Part shown: positions 42,431-48,913 of the stretch, piece by piece
How positions within the stretch are numbered: position 1 is the stretch's first letter
Layout: every line of letters begins with the position of its first letter
Source: a virus
Reading direction: 5' to 3' (one strand)
DNA: 50,114 nucleotides
IMG/VR virus record: IMGVR_UViG_3300007735_000749
Location: 1 to 50,114 of that record
Notes under the pieces: model-generated
The model's input: only the letters and a program-made list of their open reading frames with translations
Database searches by the model: none
What the model was told of the DNA's origin: nothing
Position numbers and translations under genes: made by a program

Positions 42431-43120
42431 ATGGGACTACGCCTAATTTTCCGGGGCCGTGACGCGCTGCCAGCGCGTGAAGTTTTCGCTTGGGTGGACG
42501 TGCGCAAGCGTCAATCGCCCCTTGGAACACCGCTTCGTGCACGTTGGGAGGCAGTCGAGCGGGTGCTCACGCACCTCGTGCATCGTGATGATCTGACGGA
42601 GATACCGCTCTCCAACATGGAGCGCCTGTTATCGGCAGCGCAGGCAGCTCATCCGACGCCGAGAAAAACCGGGACACCTGTCCCGGGAATATGTGTCAAG
42701 TGTGGGAGTGCTCACCCACCGGAGTCGTTCCTACGCCGTGCGACGGCGCGAGAGCGGGAGAAGTATGGGTGGCGCGGCGCAGGGGCGCATCGTACGGTGA
42801 AGGGTCAGGTGTGTGCCAAGTGCAGGTACAACAAGGCGCGGGCGGTCAACCAACGACGCCGCACCAAGCTTGAGACACCCACACGCCACCAGATCCAGCA
42901 ACAGATAAAGCAGACCAAGCGCAACATCAAGAGCGCGGAGGGGTTGTATCTAGCGTTCTTTCGGATGCGTCTGGCGATGCTCAGCCTCGCCTTGGAGCGT
43001 GCCGATAGTCAGATTCTTGTTGAGGAGTGGACGAGCCTGCTCACCGAGCAGGAGCGCGAGGAGTTGGTAGCTGCCTATCAAGTGCTGCCGCGTCGACACG
43101 GGCGGATGCCCGGTCTGTAA
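42431..43120 (+). CDS. Cys-rich zinc-binding protein, nuclease-like layout (229 aa)
   Basis: The ATG at 42431 has an AAGG site. Residues 1-75 are helical and basic. Then CVKCGSAHPPESF (about residue 89) and CAKCRYNKAR (about residue 129) supply two CxxC pairs around a basic linker. This layout resembles phage zinc-binding nuclease or treble-clef proteins, though no HNH catalytic set is visible. The C-terminal 80 residues are helical. Residues about 81-86 (TGTPVP) are encoded by GGGAC palindrome copy 6, so that segment is probably an insertion just before the zinc domain. Confidence 0.75.
   Translation: MGLRLIFRGRDALPAREVFAWVDVRKRQSPLGTPLRARWEAVERVLTHLVHRDDLTEIPLSNMERLLSAAQAAHPTPRKTGTPVPGICVKCGSAHPPESFLRRATAREREKYGWRGAGAHRTVKGQVCAKCRYNKARAVNQRRRTKLETPTRHQIQQQIKQTKRNIKSAEGLYLAFFRMRLAMLSLALERADSQILVEEWTSLLTEQEREELVAAYQVLPRRHGRMPGL
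42669..42686 (+). repeat. GGGAC palindrome copy 6, inside a coding gene
   Basis: CCGGGACACCTGTCCCGG lies in frame inside the gene at 42431-43120 and codes for the TGTPVPG segment. It is the only copy within a coding sequence. Confidence 0.92.
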
Positions 43121-43130
43121 GGAGAGTGTG

Positions 43131-43226
43131 ATGAACGAGATGGAGCCGTGGTGGATGACGCTGTTAAAGGCGTTAGCTATATTGGTGATCTTTTGGTTCT
43201 TGACTGTGGTTGTGTTTTCTTTTTGA
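43131..43226 (+). CDS. 31-residue single-pass membrane peptide
   Basis: The ATG at 43131 has a strong AAGGAGAG site and the frame stops at TGA 43224-43226. The peptide starts MNEMEPWWMTLLK and continues ALAILVIFWFLTVVVFSF, nearly all hydrophobic, so it should be one membrane helix with its N-terminus inside. The stop codon partly overlaps the next ribosome binding site. Such phage micropeptides may target a host membrane protein; that is inference. Confidence 0.75.
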   Translation: MNEMEPWWMTLLKALAILVIFWFLTVVVFSF

Positions 43227-43234
43227 GGAGAGTG

Positions 43235-43555
43235 ATGATGATCCGCGTAGCTTTTGTCGAGACGACCTACCCTGCCCCTTCGGATGACGAGGACGACTAC
43301 TGTCCCGATGGTGACAGTCAGGTTCAGGACGAAGAGCTTTCGTTTGGCGAGTTGGTGTGTCGGATGCACGAGTACACCCACACCTCTTGCTCCCCCGCTC
43401 AGGGCACAACGAACGAGTGGGTGAGCGCTGAGACGGAGCAGGACTACAGGACGGGCGACTTCATCGAGCGCTCGATGCACTACCACCACGAGAACCACCC
43501 ACGGTATGCCAAGTACTGGCGCATCGCGATGCGTGTGGCTGGGCTGATCAAGTAA
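43235..43555 (+). CDS. Acidic early protein (106 aa)
   Basis: ATG codons at 43235 and 43238 both follow a GGAGAG site; the second has the more usual spacing. The product (MIRVAFVETTYPAPSDDEDD then YCPDGDSQVQDEELSFGELV) is very acidic in its first half, followed by CRMHEYTHTSCSP and a His-rich part (ERSMHYHHENHPRY). Acidic early proteins may mimic DNA or bind basic host proteins. No family is recognised. Confidence 0.75.
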   Translation: MMIRVAFVETTYPAPSDDEDDYCPDGDSQVQDEELSFGELVCRMHEYTHTSCSPAQGTTNEWVSAETEQDYRTGDFIERSMHYHHENHPRYAKYWRIAMRVAGLIK

Positions 43556-43565
43556 GCAACCAATT

Positions 43566-43583
43566 CCGGGACATCCGTCCCGG
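43566..43583 (+). repeat. GGGAC palindrome copy 7
   Basis: CCGGGAC-ATCC-GTCCCGG followed by TTTTT and the AAGGAGAG site of the next gene. Confidence 0.92.
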
Positions 43584-43602
43584 TTTTTCCAAGGAGAGTG
43601 AG

Positions 43603-43800
43603 ATGAACGAAGAATTTCAAACCCTGCGCCGAGTAACCGAAGCCCTGCGGTGGGCCATGCCGTACGCCGAGCATGGGCACGAGGCTATGTACCCGAGGGA
43701 GACCTACGAGCGAGACGGGTATGTCGCTTCGAGCGTAGCCGAGGCCCGAGCCGCACTGGCTGCGGCGGAGGCGTACATTCAGTATGTGAAAGGAGAGTAA
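43603..43800 (+). CDS. Small early protein (65 aa)
   Basis: The ATG at 43603 follows AAGGAGAG. The product (NEEFQTLRRVTEALRWAMPY then SSVAEARAALAAAEAYIQYV) is two helices with a central GHEAMYPRETYERDGYV segment. The last codons of the gene also form the ribosome binding site of the next one, and its TAA overlaps the next ATG. No known domain. Confidence 0.78.
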   Translation: MNEEFQTLRRVTEALRWAMPYAEHGHEAMYPRETYERDGYVASSVAEARAALAAAEAYIQYVKGE

Positions 43801-43979
43801 TGATGAGTGAGCAAGGGCTTTTCGAGCTGCCCTTCCATGAGTACATGGCGCGGCGCACTAAGTTTGCTGTTGATCATGCACAGCGCTCGAAGGTGATCGA
43901 TATGGACTACGCCTTTCTCGCCTTGCTTCAGGCGATCTGGGCGCGGGACTACTGGCTGCACAAGAATCAAGCAATCTAA
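43800..43979 (+). CDS. Small helical early protein (59 aa)
   Basis: ATG codons at 43800 and 43803 are both possible; the first overlaps the upstream stop as TAATG. The product (SEQGLFELPFHEYMARRTKF then YAFLALLQAIWARDYWLHKN) is helical with an aromatic-rich end. Function unknown. Confidence 0.75.
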   Translation: MMSEQGLFELPFHEYMARRTKFAVDHAQRSKVIDMDYAFLALLQAIWARDYWLHKNQAI

Positions 43980-43984
43980 AAATT

Positions 43985-44002
43985 CCGGGACGGATGTCCC
44001 GG
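43985..44002 (+). repeat. GGGAC palindrome copy 8
   Basis: CCGGGAC-GGAT-GTCCCGG followed by ATTT; its loop is the most different of the set. Confidence 0.92.
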
Positions 44003-44011
44003 ATTTAACCC

Positions 44012-44035
44012 GGGGGCACACCAACCAACGCCCCC
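44012..44035 (+). terminator. GGGGGC/GCCCCC hairpin (attenuator-like)
   Basis: GGGGGC (44012-44017) pairs with GCCCCC (44030-44035) across a 12-base loop, followed by TTTT and AGGAGAG. It directly follows palindrome copy 8. Confidence 0.55.
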
Positions 44036-44051
44036 TTTTCAGGAGAGTGTC

Positions 44052-44516
44052 ATGTCTTTGTTCAATACCAAACTGCACAATGCCCGCAAATCCAACCGGG
44101 AGCAGATCAAGAAGCAGGAAGCATTCAACAACCTGCTGCGTGCACGTGCATCCGATCTCAAACCTTTCTTCGAGATGCTCCCCCCGTCCTTGCGTAAGGG
44201 TGTGTATGTCTCAGCCGATGCGTATGACACCACGCTGCGCATGGGTGTGTCCCTGCGGGAGCTCGACTCGTTCAAGGACAAGAGGCTCACGCGTCTGCTC
44301 GAGAAGTTCGCAGACTGGGAGTCGTCAACGCAGGACTACACCTACACCCAGCCCAACAGGGACTTCATGTTCACGCATCAAACCCCCTTCGGCATACGCA
44401 TCCGTGTCGCGATCTACGCTTATGTGAAGAGCGACTCGCCGCTCTGCCGGGTGGTGGTCAAGGGTGTGACCACGCGAGTGGTCGAGGAAGAGATCCGCGA
44501 GATCGTGTGCGCGTAA
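44052..44516 (+). CDS. Early protein (154 aa), function unknown
   Basis: The ATG at 44052 follows AGGAGAG. The first 50 residues are a basic helix (NARKSNREQIKKQEAFNNLL), followed by LPPSLRKGVYVSADAYDTTL and a beta-rich half (GIRIRVAIYAYVKSDSPLCR). It is an ordinary soluble protein with no known domain. Hairpins lie on both sides. Confidence 0.8.
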   Translation: MSLFNTKLHNARKSNREQIKKQEAFNNLLRARASDLKPFFEMLPPSLRKGVYVSADAYDTTLRMGVSLRELDSFKDKRLTRLLEKFADWESSTQDYTYTQPNRDFMFTHQTPFGIRIRVAIYAYVKSDSPLCRVVVKGVTTRVVEEEIREIVCA

Positions 44517-44531
44517 GTAGTTAAACCAACC

Positions 44532-44547
44532 GGGGGCTACGGCCCCC
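44532..44547 (+). terminator. GGGGGC/GCCCCC hairpin with TACG tetraloop
   Basis: GGGGGC (44532-44537), TACG, GCCCCC (44542-44547), then TCTTT and AGGAGAG. It is a compact, very stable hairpin in the leader of the next gene. Confidence 0.6.
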
Positions 44548-44565
44548 TCTTTCAGGAGAGTAAGC

Positions 44566-44835
44566 ATGAAAATCAACATGACCGAGGGACTCGTCCCCGT
44601 ACCCCAGCCCACCTTCCACTTCCTTGTGGAGAACGTATTCGAGTGGCGCACAGGGGACGACCTGCACACGCTGATGAAGCAAATGGACAAGCACAAGCAG
44701 ACCTACTGGGTGTGGTACGTGCCGGGAGAAGTGACCGCCCAGTACGACATCGAGTTCTATCGCCCGCAGGTCGAGGGTGCGTTCATCCTGCAGGTCGTCG
44801 AGTACAAGAACGGCAAGCGCGACATCAGCAAGTAA
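44566..44835 (+). CDS. Small early protein (89 aa)
   Basis: The ATG at 44566 follows AGGAGAG. The product (KINMTEGLVPVPQPTFHFLV then DDLHTLMKQMDKHKQTYWVW) is a small alpha/beta domain ending in FILQVVEYKNGKRDISK. No family recognised. Palindrome copy 9 follows directly. Confidence 0.78.
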   Translation: MKINMTEGLVPVPQPTFHFLVENVFEWRTGDDLHTLMKQMDKHKQTYWVWYVPGEVTAQYDIEFYRPQVEGAFILQVVEYKNGKRDISK

Positions 44836-44842
44836 ACCAACC

Positions 44843-44860
44843 CCGGGACACGCGTCCCGG
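44843..44860 (+). repeat. GGGAC palindrome copy 9
   Basis: CCGGGAC-ACGC-GTCCCGG followed by six T and the AGGAGAG site of the next gene: the most terminator-like copy. Confidence 0.93.
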
Positions 44861-44879
44861 TTTTTTCCAGGAGAGTGCA

Positions 44880-45566
44880 ATGCAAACCCAAACCTTTCAA
44901 ACCATCCACTTCACCCGCAAGGCCGACGCCGTTGCAGCAACCGGTGGCGTCACGCAGACCAGCAAGATGCCTTGCAAGTCCTATTCTCTGCCCACCGCTG
45001 CCTGTCATACAGGCTGGCGTATGGCTCAGATCGCAGGTTCTATCTGCTCCAAGTGCTACGCCAACAAGGGCTTCTATGCTATGTACCACGCCACCGTGGA
45101 GCCAGCCCAGCACGCACGACTCGCTGCGCTCGACGATCCCGACTACTGGATCGCAGGCATGGTGCACCTGATCGGGACCGACCCGTACTTCCGCTGGCAC
45201 GACTCCGGCGACCTTCAATCCCTGCTGCACCTCGAACTCATCGCCGAGATCGCACGACGCACACCACACACTCGGCACTGGCTACCCACCCGGGAGTACG
45301 GCATCGTCAAGGACTACATCACCAAGCACGGACGTGACAGCGTCCCCCCTAACCTGATCATCCGCCTGTCAGCGATGTTCGTCGACCAACCCGTAGTCAT
45401 ACCAAGATCTCTCAAACACATCCCCAACATCACCGCATCTAACGTGCACACCAAGGGCAACGCACCCATCGGCAAGCGCTGCGCCGCGCCTGATCAGGAC
45501 GGTAGGTGTGACGACTGCCGGGAATGCTGGAAGCCCGACACCATCGTGTCGTACGAAGCCCACTAA
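44880..45566 (+). CDS. GP88-family phage protein
   Basis: The ATG at 44880 follows AGGAGAG; the open frame extends upstream but through palindrome copy 9. The pattern KMPCKSYSLPTAACHTG, then CSKCYANKGFY, FRWHDSGDLQS and HWLPTREYG is what I recognise as the GP88 family of mycobacteriophages and others. Three cysteine groups, including a final CDDCRECW, suggest a metal or Fe-S site. The layout recalls radical-SAM-like Gp37/Gp68 proteins, but no CxxxCxxC is visible. Biochemistry is unknown. It precedes a DUF932 gene. Confidence 0.8.
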   Translation: MQTQTFQTIHFTRKADAVAATGGVTQTSKMPCKSYSLPTAACHTGWRMAQIAGSICSKCYANKGFYAMYHATVEPAQHARLAALDDPDYWIAGMVHLIGTDPYFRWHDSGDLQSLLHLELIAEIARRTPHTRHWLPTREYGIVKDYITKHGRDSVPPNLIIRLSAMFVDQPVVIPRSLKHIPNITASNVHTKGNAPIGKRCAAPDQDGRCDDCRECWKPDTIVSYEAH

Positions 45567-45589
45567 GCAGCACATCAGTTCCTCAACCC

Positions 45590-45605
45590 GGGGGCTTGCG
45601 CCCCC
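45590..45605 (+). terminator. GGGGGC/GCCCCC hairpin
   Basis: GGGGGC (45590-45595), TTGC, GCCCCC (45600-45605), then CTTTCTTT. It follows the GP88-like gene and could be a partial terminator. Confidence 0.65.
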
Positions 45606-45625
45606 CTTTCTTTATCTGGAGTATG

Positions 45626-45654
45626 TTGACAAGTCGCTGCTGCAAAGCAGCATC
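45626..45654 (+). promoter_or_regulatory. Possible promoter before the DUF932 gene
   Basis: A perfect -35 TTGACA lies at 45626-45631, right after a terminator-like hairpin. The -10 at 17-19 bases spacing (about 45649-45656) is poor, so an activator or chance match is possible. Confidence 0.3.
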
Positions 45655-45658
45655 ACAA

Positions 45659-45676
45659 CCGGGACAGATGTCCCAC
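45659..45676 (+). repeat. GGGAC palindrome copy 10 (last)
   Basis: CCGGGAC-AGAT-GTCCCAC, then TTTT and CTGGAG ribosome binding site of the DUF932 gene. The outer arm pairs are lost. No copies occur further right. Confidence 0.9.
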
Positions 45677-45693
45677 TTTTCTGGAGATGTAAC

Positions 45694-46665
45694 ATGAGCC
45701 ACGAACTAACCATCAACGCCGTCACCAAACAAGTCGAGTTCGCCTACCGTCAGTCGGACGGTGAGCCTTGGCACGGGCTGGGCCAGCCGATGGCGGACAA
45801 CGCCAGCATCGAGGAGTGGCGTGCTGCTGCCGGGATGAACTGGAGGATTCAACGGGCGAAGGTTCGCTATCCCGTGTCGCACGACCCGGCTGTCCCCATG
45901 CGGGAGATCGCCGACAAGCACGTGCTCCTGCGCTCCGATACCAAGGATGCGCTCGGTGTGGTGAGCGACTCGTACAAGGTCGTGCAGCCCGGAGAGGTCA
46001 TCGACTTCTTCCGGGACATTGTGAAGGTGGGGGGTCTCGAGCTGTCGGCAGCAGGCACGATCTACGGAGGCAAGCGCTTCTGGGCGACAGCCAAGATCGG
46101 GGAGGCCAGCCCGACCAGTGTCAAAGATAAAGTCGGGGGGTATCTTCTCCTCTCAACCAGCGCCGACGGTTCGCAACGAACCGAGGCCCGGAGAACCACC
46201 ATTCGCGTGGTCTGCCGCAACACCTTGGCAATGGCGGCGTCCGAAGGCCAGCCGTGGGTCAAGATCTCCCACCGCACCGAGTTCGATCCCGAGGAAATCA
46301 AGAAGTTCATGGGCCTGAACGAGGCGGCGTGGGATGCGTTCCGGCACCAGATCACACGGCTGGCGAACATCAAGGTCGATCAGGACAAGGCCGAGGAACT
46401 CACCGAAGTCGTGCTGGGTGGCGGCGAGAAGGTCATCGCCTCGGCTGGGTACAACAAGATCCTCGATCTGTTCAACGGTGCGGGCAAGGGCTCTGATCTG
46501 GATGGTGTGCGCGAGACCGGCTGGGGCTATGTGAATGCCGTGACCGAGTACATCGACCACTGGACCCGTGCTCGGTCGGATGAGAACCGCTTCGTCTCTG
46601 CCCAGTGGGGTCCAGGTGCGGACATGAAGCAACGGGCAGTCAACGCCGTCCTGTCGCTCGCTTAA
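45694..46665 (+). CDS. DUF932 (phage/plasmid-like) protein
   Basis: The ATG at 45694 follows TGGAG with a spacing of seven. The 323-residue product has the DUF932/TIGR03299 signature: PWHGLGQPM near the start, the WRIQRAKVRY strand, HVLLRSDTKDALGVVSDSYK, RRTTIRVVCRNTLAMA and GWGYVNAVTEYIDHW near the end. Members occur in phages and plasmids, often near replication or recombination genes, and the function is not settled. It is the longest recognisable gene in the early block. Confidence 0.9.
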   Translation: MSHELTINAVTKQVEFAYRQSDGEPWHGLGQPMADNASIEEWRAAAGMNWRIQRAKVRYPVSHDPAVPMREIADKHVLLRSDTKDALGVVSDSYKVVQPGEVIDFFRDIVKVGGLELSAAGTIYGGKRFWATAKIGEASPTSVKDKVGGYLLLSTSADGSQRTEARRTTIRVVCRNTLAMAASEGQPWVKISHRTEFDPEEIKKFMGLNEAAWDAFRHQITRLANIKVDQDKAEELTEVVLGGGEKVIASAGYNKILDLFNGAGKGSDLDGVRETGWGYVNAVTEYIDHWTRARSDENRFVSAQWGPGADMKQRAVNAVLSLA

Positions 46666-46683
46666 TTCTCAACATCCAACAAC

Positions 46684-46707
46684 GCCGCCCTCGATCCCGA
46701 GGGTGGC
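46684..46707 (+). terminator. Intergenic 10-bp hairpin
   Basis: GCCGCCCTCG (46684-46693) pairs with CGAGGGTGGC (46698-46707), one G-T wobble, around ATCC. The GGAGAG ribosome binding site follows at once, so it is more likely an mRNA-stabilising structure than a terminator (no T-run). Confidence 0.55.
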
Positions 46708-46719
46708 GCGGAGAGACGC

Positions 46720-46908
46720 ATGCATGCACCCATCAGCAAGTTCCGTAAGACCACCGACGTTCAGGCCACATGGCGCGAGTACGGCTGGACGCCACCCGGT
46801 GATGATCCCAAGATTCGAGCCAAGTGGTCGTTCTTCCGCAAGCTCGACACAGAGCAGCAAACCCAACCGCAGTTAAACCATGACCAACAGGAGAGCAGCA
46901 ATGTTTGA
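46720..46908 (+). CDS. Small early protein (62 aa)
   Basis: The ATG at 46720 follows GGAGAG. The product (HAPISKFRKTTDVQATWREY then GWTPPGDDPKIRAKWSFFRK) is basic and ends in a Gln-rich tail. The end of the gene contains the ribosome binding site and ATG of the next. No domain recognised. Confidence 0.75.
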   Translation: MHAPISKFRKTTDVQATWREYGWTPPGDDPKIRAKWSFFRKLDTEQQTQPQLNHDQQESSNV

Positions 46909-47143
46909 TTCACTCAAGTCCGTTCCCAAGTCCAAAGACTTCAGCGAGAACAACCCACTCCTCGAGAAGGAGATCGAGCGCATCAAGTCGGCCAACCCGC
47001 ACCTGTTCCTGCAGCCACATGAACTCAAGGAGCGCAAGTTCTTCGACGAGCCTGCCTCCCGCACGCCCATGCGGTCCTTCGTGCGGATGTGCCCAAGCTA
47101 CATCCCGCTGCCTAAACCGGCAGCAAAGAAAGCGAAGAAGTAA
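46901..47143 (+). CDS. Small basic early protein (80 aa)
   Basis: The ATG at 46901 follows an AGGAGAG site; a longer frame begins at 46880 but has no such site. The product (FDSLKSVPKSKDFSENNPLL then HELKERKFFDEPASRTPMRS) ends with a Lys-rich tail (AAKKAKK) that could bind nucleic acid. It overlaps the previous gene by eight bases. Confidence 0.72.
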   Translation: MFDSLKSVPKSKDFSENNPLLEKEIERIKSANPHLFLQPHELKERKFFDEPASRTPMRSFVRMCPSYIPLPKPAAKKAKK

Positions 47144-47153
47144 CAGCGTAACC

Positions 47154-47175
47154 GCAGCCCGCTACGGCGGGCTGC
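47154..47175 (+). terminator. Intergenic 9-bp hairpin with TACG tetraloop
   Basis: GCAGCCCGC (47154-47162), TACG, GCGGGCTGC (47167-47175), then a GAGGAGAG site. UACG-type tetraloops are very stable in RNA. There is no T-run, so stabilisation or processing is more likely than termination. Confidence 0.6.
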
Positions 47176-47190
47176 ATCGAGGAGAGCAGC

Positions 47191-47460
47191 ATGCCTAAAC
47201 AAATTCACACCCTCATGCACCAGCTATACACCGTCACCTGTACTTTCCAGTATGTCGTCTCGGCGCTCGATGAAACACACGCCAAACAGATCGCAGTCGA
47301 TGAGGTCATCCCGGCGTTCAATGAAGCAGACCACGACACGATCAAGTATCAACTGCAGGATGGCATACACGCCGAAGGGTGGGATGACGAGTGCTACCCG
47401 TACGGATGCCCGTGGATCTGGTCAATCGGAGAGTACCGGGAGAATGTATATGACGAATGA
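47191..47460 (+). CDS. Small acidic early protein (89 aa)
   Basis: The ATG at 47191 follows GAGGAGAG. The product (PKQIHTLMHQLYTVTCTFQY then VVSALDETHAKQIAVDEVIP) is an alpha/beta domain with an aromatic Cys-containing segment (DDECYPYGCPWIWSIGEY). The two close cysteines could bind metal or form a disulfide. Function unknown. Confidence 0.78.
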   Translation: MPKQIHTLMHQLYTVTCTFQYVVSALDETHAKQIAVDEVIPAFNEADHDTIKYQLQDGIHAEGWDDECYPYGCPWIWSIGEYRENVYDE

Positions 47461-47680
47461 CGAAGCAACGACAGATGCGGGCTTGCTCTGGAGGCCCATG
47501 TCGAGTTGCCCCAACGGACCAAAGGTGCTGCTCCTCAACGCAGGAGGCATCGCCGGGGTCGGCTGGTATGACGGCAAAGACAAGTGGTGGATCGGCTGGC
47601 ACCCACTGCCCAAGATCCCACCGGAGATCAAAGCGTTGATCGGTAACCCGACGAACATCGGTCGAATGATAGGAGATTGA
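47450..47680 (+). CDS. DUF551-like small protein (76 aa)
   Basis: The ATG at 47450 overlaps the end of the previous gene by 11 bases and has a GGGAG site eight bases upstream. The pattern WRPMSSCPNGPKVLLLNAGG then GWYDGKDKWWIGWHPLP resembles the small phage and plasmid proteins of the DUF551 type (W.P.....P.......G....GWY). The function of that family is unknown. The match is by pattern only. Confidence 0.7.
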   Translation: MTNDEATTDAGLLWRPMSSCPNGPKVLLLNAGGIAGVGWYDGKDKWWIGWHPLPKIPPEIKALIGNPTNIGRMIGD

Positions 47681-47681
47681 G

Positions 47682-47882
47682 ATGCTTGACGACCTACCAA
47701 TTAGTAACAAAGAACGGGATGCAGCTTGGGCGGCATTCATCAAGCGCAAAGATACGAAAGCAATGATGAAGAGCAAAGAAGACTTCAAGTTCCCGCTCGA
47801 CGGGTCATACGAACTCTGGTGCATCGCTTGGGCCAAGGCGTGGGATGCGGGGTTCCAAGCCGGATGGGAGAGTGAGAGATGA
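47682..47882 (+). CDS. Small early protein (66 aa)
   Basis: The ATG at 47682 follows AGGAGATTG. The product (LDDLPISNKERDAAWAAFIK then YELWCIAWAKAWDAGFQAGW) is helical and Trp-rich, with an AWxAGFxAG-like end common in small phage proteins. It overlaps the next gene by ATGA. Confidence 0.75.
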   Translation: MLDDLPISNKERDAAWAAFIKRKDTKAMMKSKEDFKFPLDGSYELWCIAWAKAWDAGFQAGWESER

Positions 47883-48082
47883 CACGAGATGACATCACCC
47901 GCATGGCGCGTGAGGCTGGGTTCGTCGGTTTTGATGGTGAGAACAAATGCTTTCGTCAATTCGCCGCCCTTGTCGCTGCTGCCGAGCGTGAAGCGTGTGC
48001 GAGGGTGTGTGATGACTGGCCTAATGGCCGGGACGATGTGTGCTTGCTGGCTGACGCAATCAGAGCAAGGGGAGAGAAATGA
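47879..48082 (+). CDS. Small early protein (67 aa)
   Basis: The ATG at 47879 overlaps the upstream stop. The product (TRDDITRMAREAGFVGFDGE then RFAALVAAAEREACARVCDD-like helix) matches a small phage protein pattern with AAEREACA. In this gene the segment reads FRQFAALVAAAEREACARVC. Function unknown; it overlaps the next gene by ATGA. Confidence 0.75.
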   Translation: MTRDDITRMAREAGFVGFDGENKCFRQFAALVAAAEREACARVCDDWPNGRDDVCLLADAIRARGEK

Positions 48083-48618
48083 CTAACAAACCCATAACAC
48101 CAGAAGAAATGAAAGCGTATGTGGACGCCACATGGGAGAAGTGTCAAGCAGAGGCATGGCAGGAGCCGGTGTGTGGTCACGGTGTGAGGATAACCAAGTG
48201 CCCCTTTTGCCAGCCTCTGGAGCAGAAGCCGGTGGCGTGGTATTGCAATGAAGGGTTGAATCGTGGCGTTTCATTAAAACAAGAAGGCCATGAATGGACA
48301 CCCCTCTACACCACACCACCGCGCCGGGAGTGGCAAGGGCTGACGGAGGAGGAGATTGCGAGACGGGAAAGCGTCAAGCCCATTCTGGTCCGCATCATGC
48401 AGGAAGCGTATGACCTTGCTGACCGTGATGACTCCGAAGGCTACAACTCGGTCAAAGTCATGTGCAGTGAAGTGCTGGGCATGATCAACGAACTGTTGGA
48501 TGAGCGCCAATGGCAAGGGCTAACGGATGATGAGGCTGACGAGTTGGTTCGGAGATTTTCACGTTATGAATTGCTCCGCGCCATCGAAGCAAAACTAAAG
48601 GAGAAGAATCATGCGTAA
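48079..48618 (+). CDS. Early protein with KPVAWY and PLYTTPP motifs (179 aa)
   Basis: The ATG at 48079 overlaps the upstream stop. A Cys/His-containing start (EPVCGHGVRITKCPFCQPLE) could bind zinc. EQKPVAWYCNEGLNRGVSLK and then EWTPLYTTPP follow. This module is widespread in small phage and prophage proteins without known function. Two repeats of QGLTxxEAxE-like segments (WQGLTEEEIARR and WQGLTDDEADEL) flank a helix. Confidence 0.78.
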   Translation: MTNKPITPEEMKAYVDATWEKCQAEAWQEPVCGHGVRITKCPFCQPLEQKPVAWYCNEGLNRGVSLKQEGHEWTPLYTTPPRREWQGLTEEEIARRESVKPILVRIMQEAYDLADRDDSEGYNSVKVMCSEVLGMINELLDERQWQGLTDDEADELVRRFSRYELLRAIEAKLKEKNHA

Positions 48619-48913
48619 TGAAAAACTTGGTCGGTATATTGAAGAGCCTGTGGCTGAATATCAGGGACCAAAGTCGATCCCGTATCAGATCGAGCTGTTT
48701 GAAAAGAATTTGAATCGTCTACAGGAGATCGTTGTGCAGTTAGAGGGGCGATTGTCGCCGTTGTTGCGACCCACGGACGAACCGAATTGCAAACCCGTCC
48801 CAGAACCAACTACCAGCTGCTCACCGTTGAGCAGGCATTTATCTTCTCTAAACATCACACTCGAACGAACAATCACTAACTTGTGTGTCGTGCATGATTC
48901 ATTGGAGATCTAA
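48611..48913 (+). CDS. Coiled-coil early protein (100 aa)
   Basis: The ATG at 48611 overlaps the upstream gene by eight bases and has an AGGAGAA site. The product has a helical middle (YQIELFEKNLNRLQEIVVQL) and a Pro/Ser-rich linker, ending in a second helix. No domain recognised. Confidence 0.75.
   Translation: MRNEKLGRYIEEPVAEYQGPKSIPYQIELFEKNLNRLQEIVVQLEGRLSPLLRPTDEPNCKPVPEPTTSCSPLSRHLSSLNITLERTITNLCVVHDSLEI

Noticed and set aside
42950-43498. A 182-codon minus-strand open frame overlapping the early genes.
   Set aside because: It lies wholly opposite two plus-strand genes with good ribosome binding sites, has a Val/Leu/Arg-rich shadow composition and no upstream site.
40833-45676. GGGAC palindromes as LexA/SOS boxes.
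   Set aside because: The enteric LexA pattern CTGT-N8-ACAG does not match; the dyad here is GGGAC-N4-GTCCC.
48530-48550. CTGACGA in the gene at 48079-48618, similar to the hammerhead core.
   Set aside because: It is within coding sequence and no GAAA plus stem III and stem I partners occur at the right distances.
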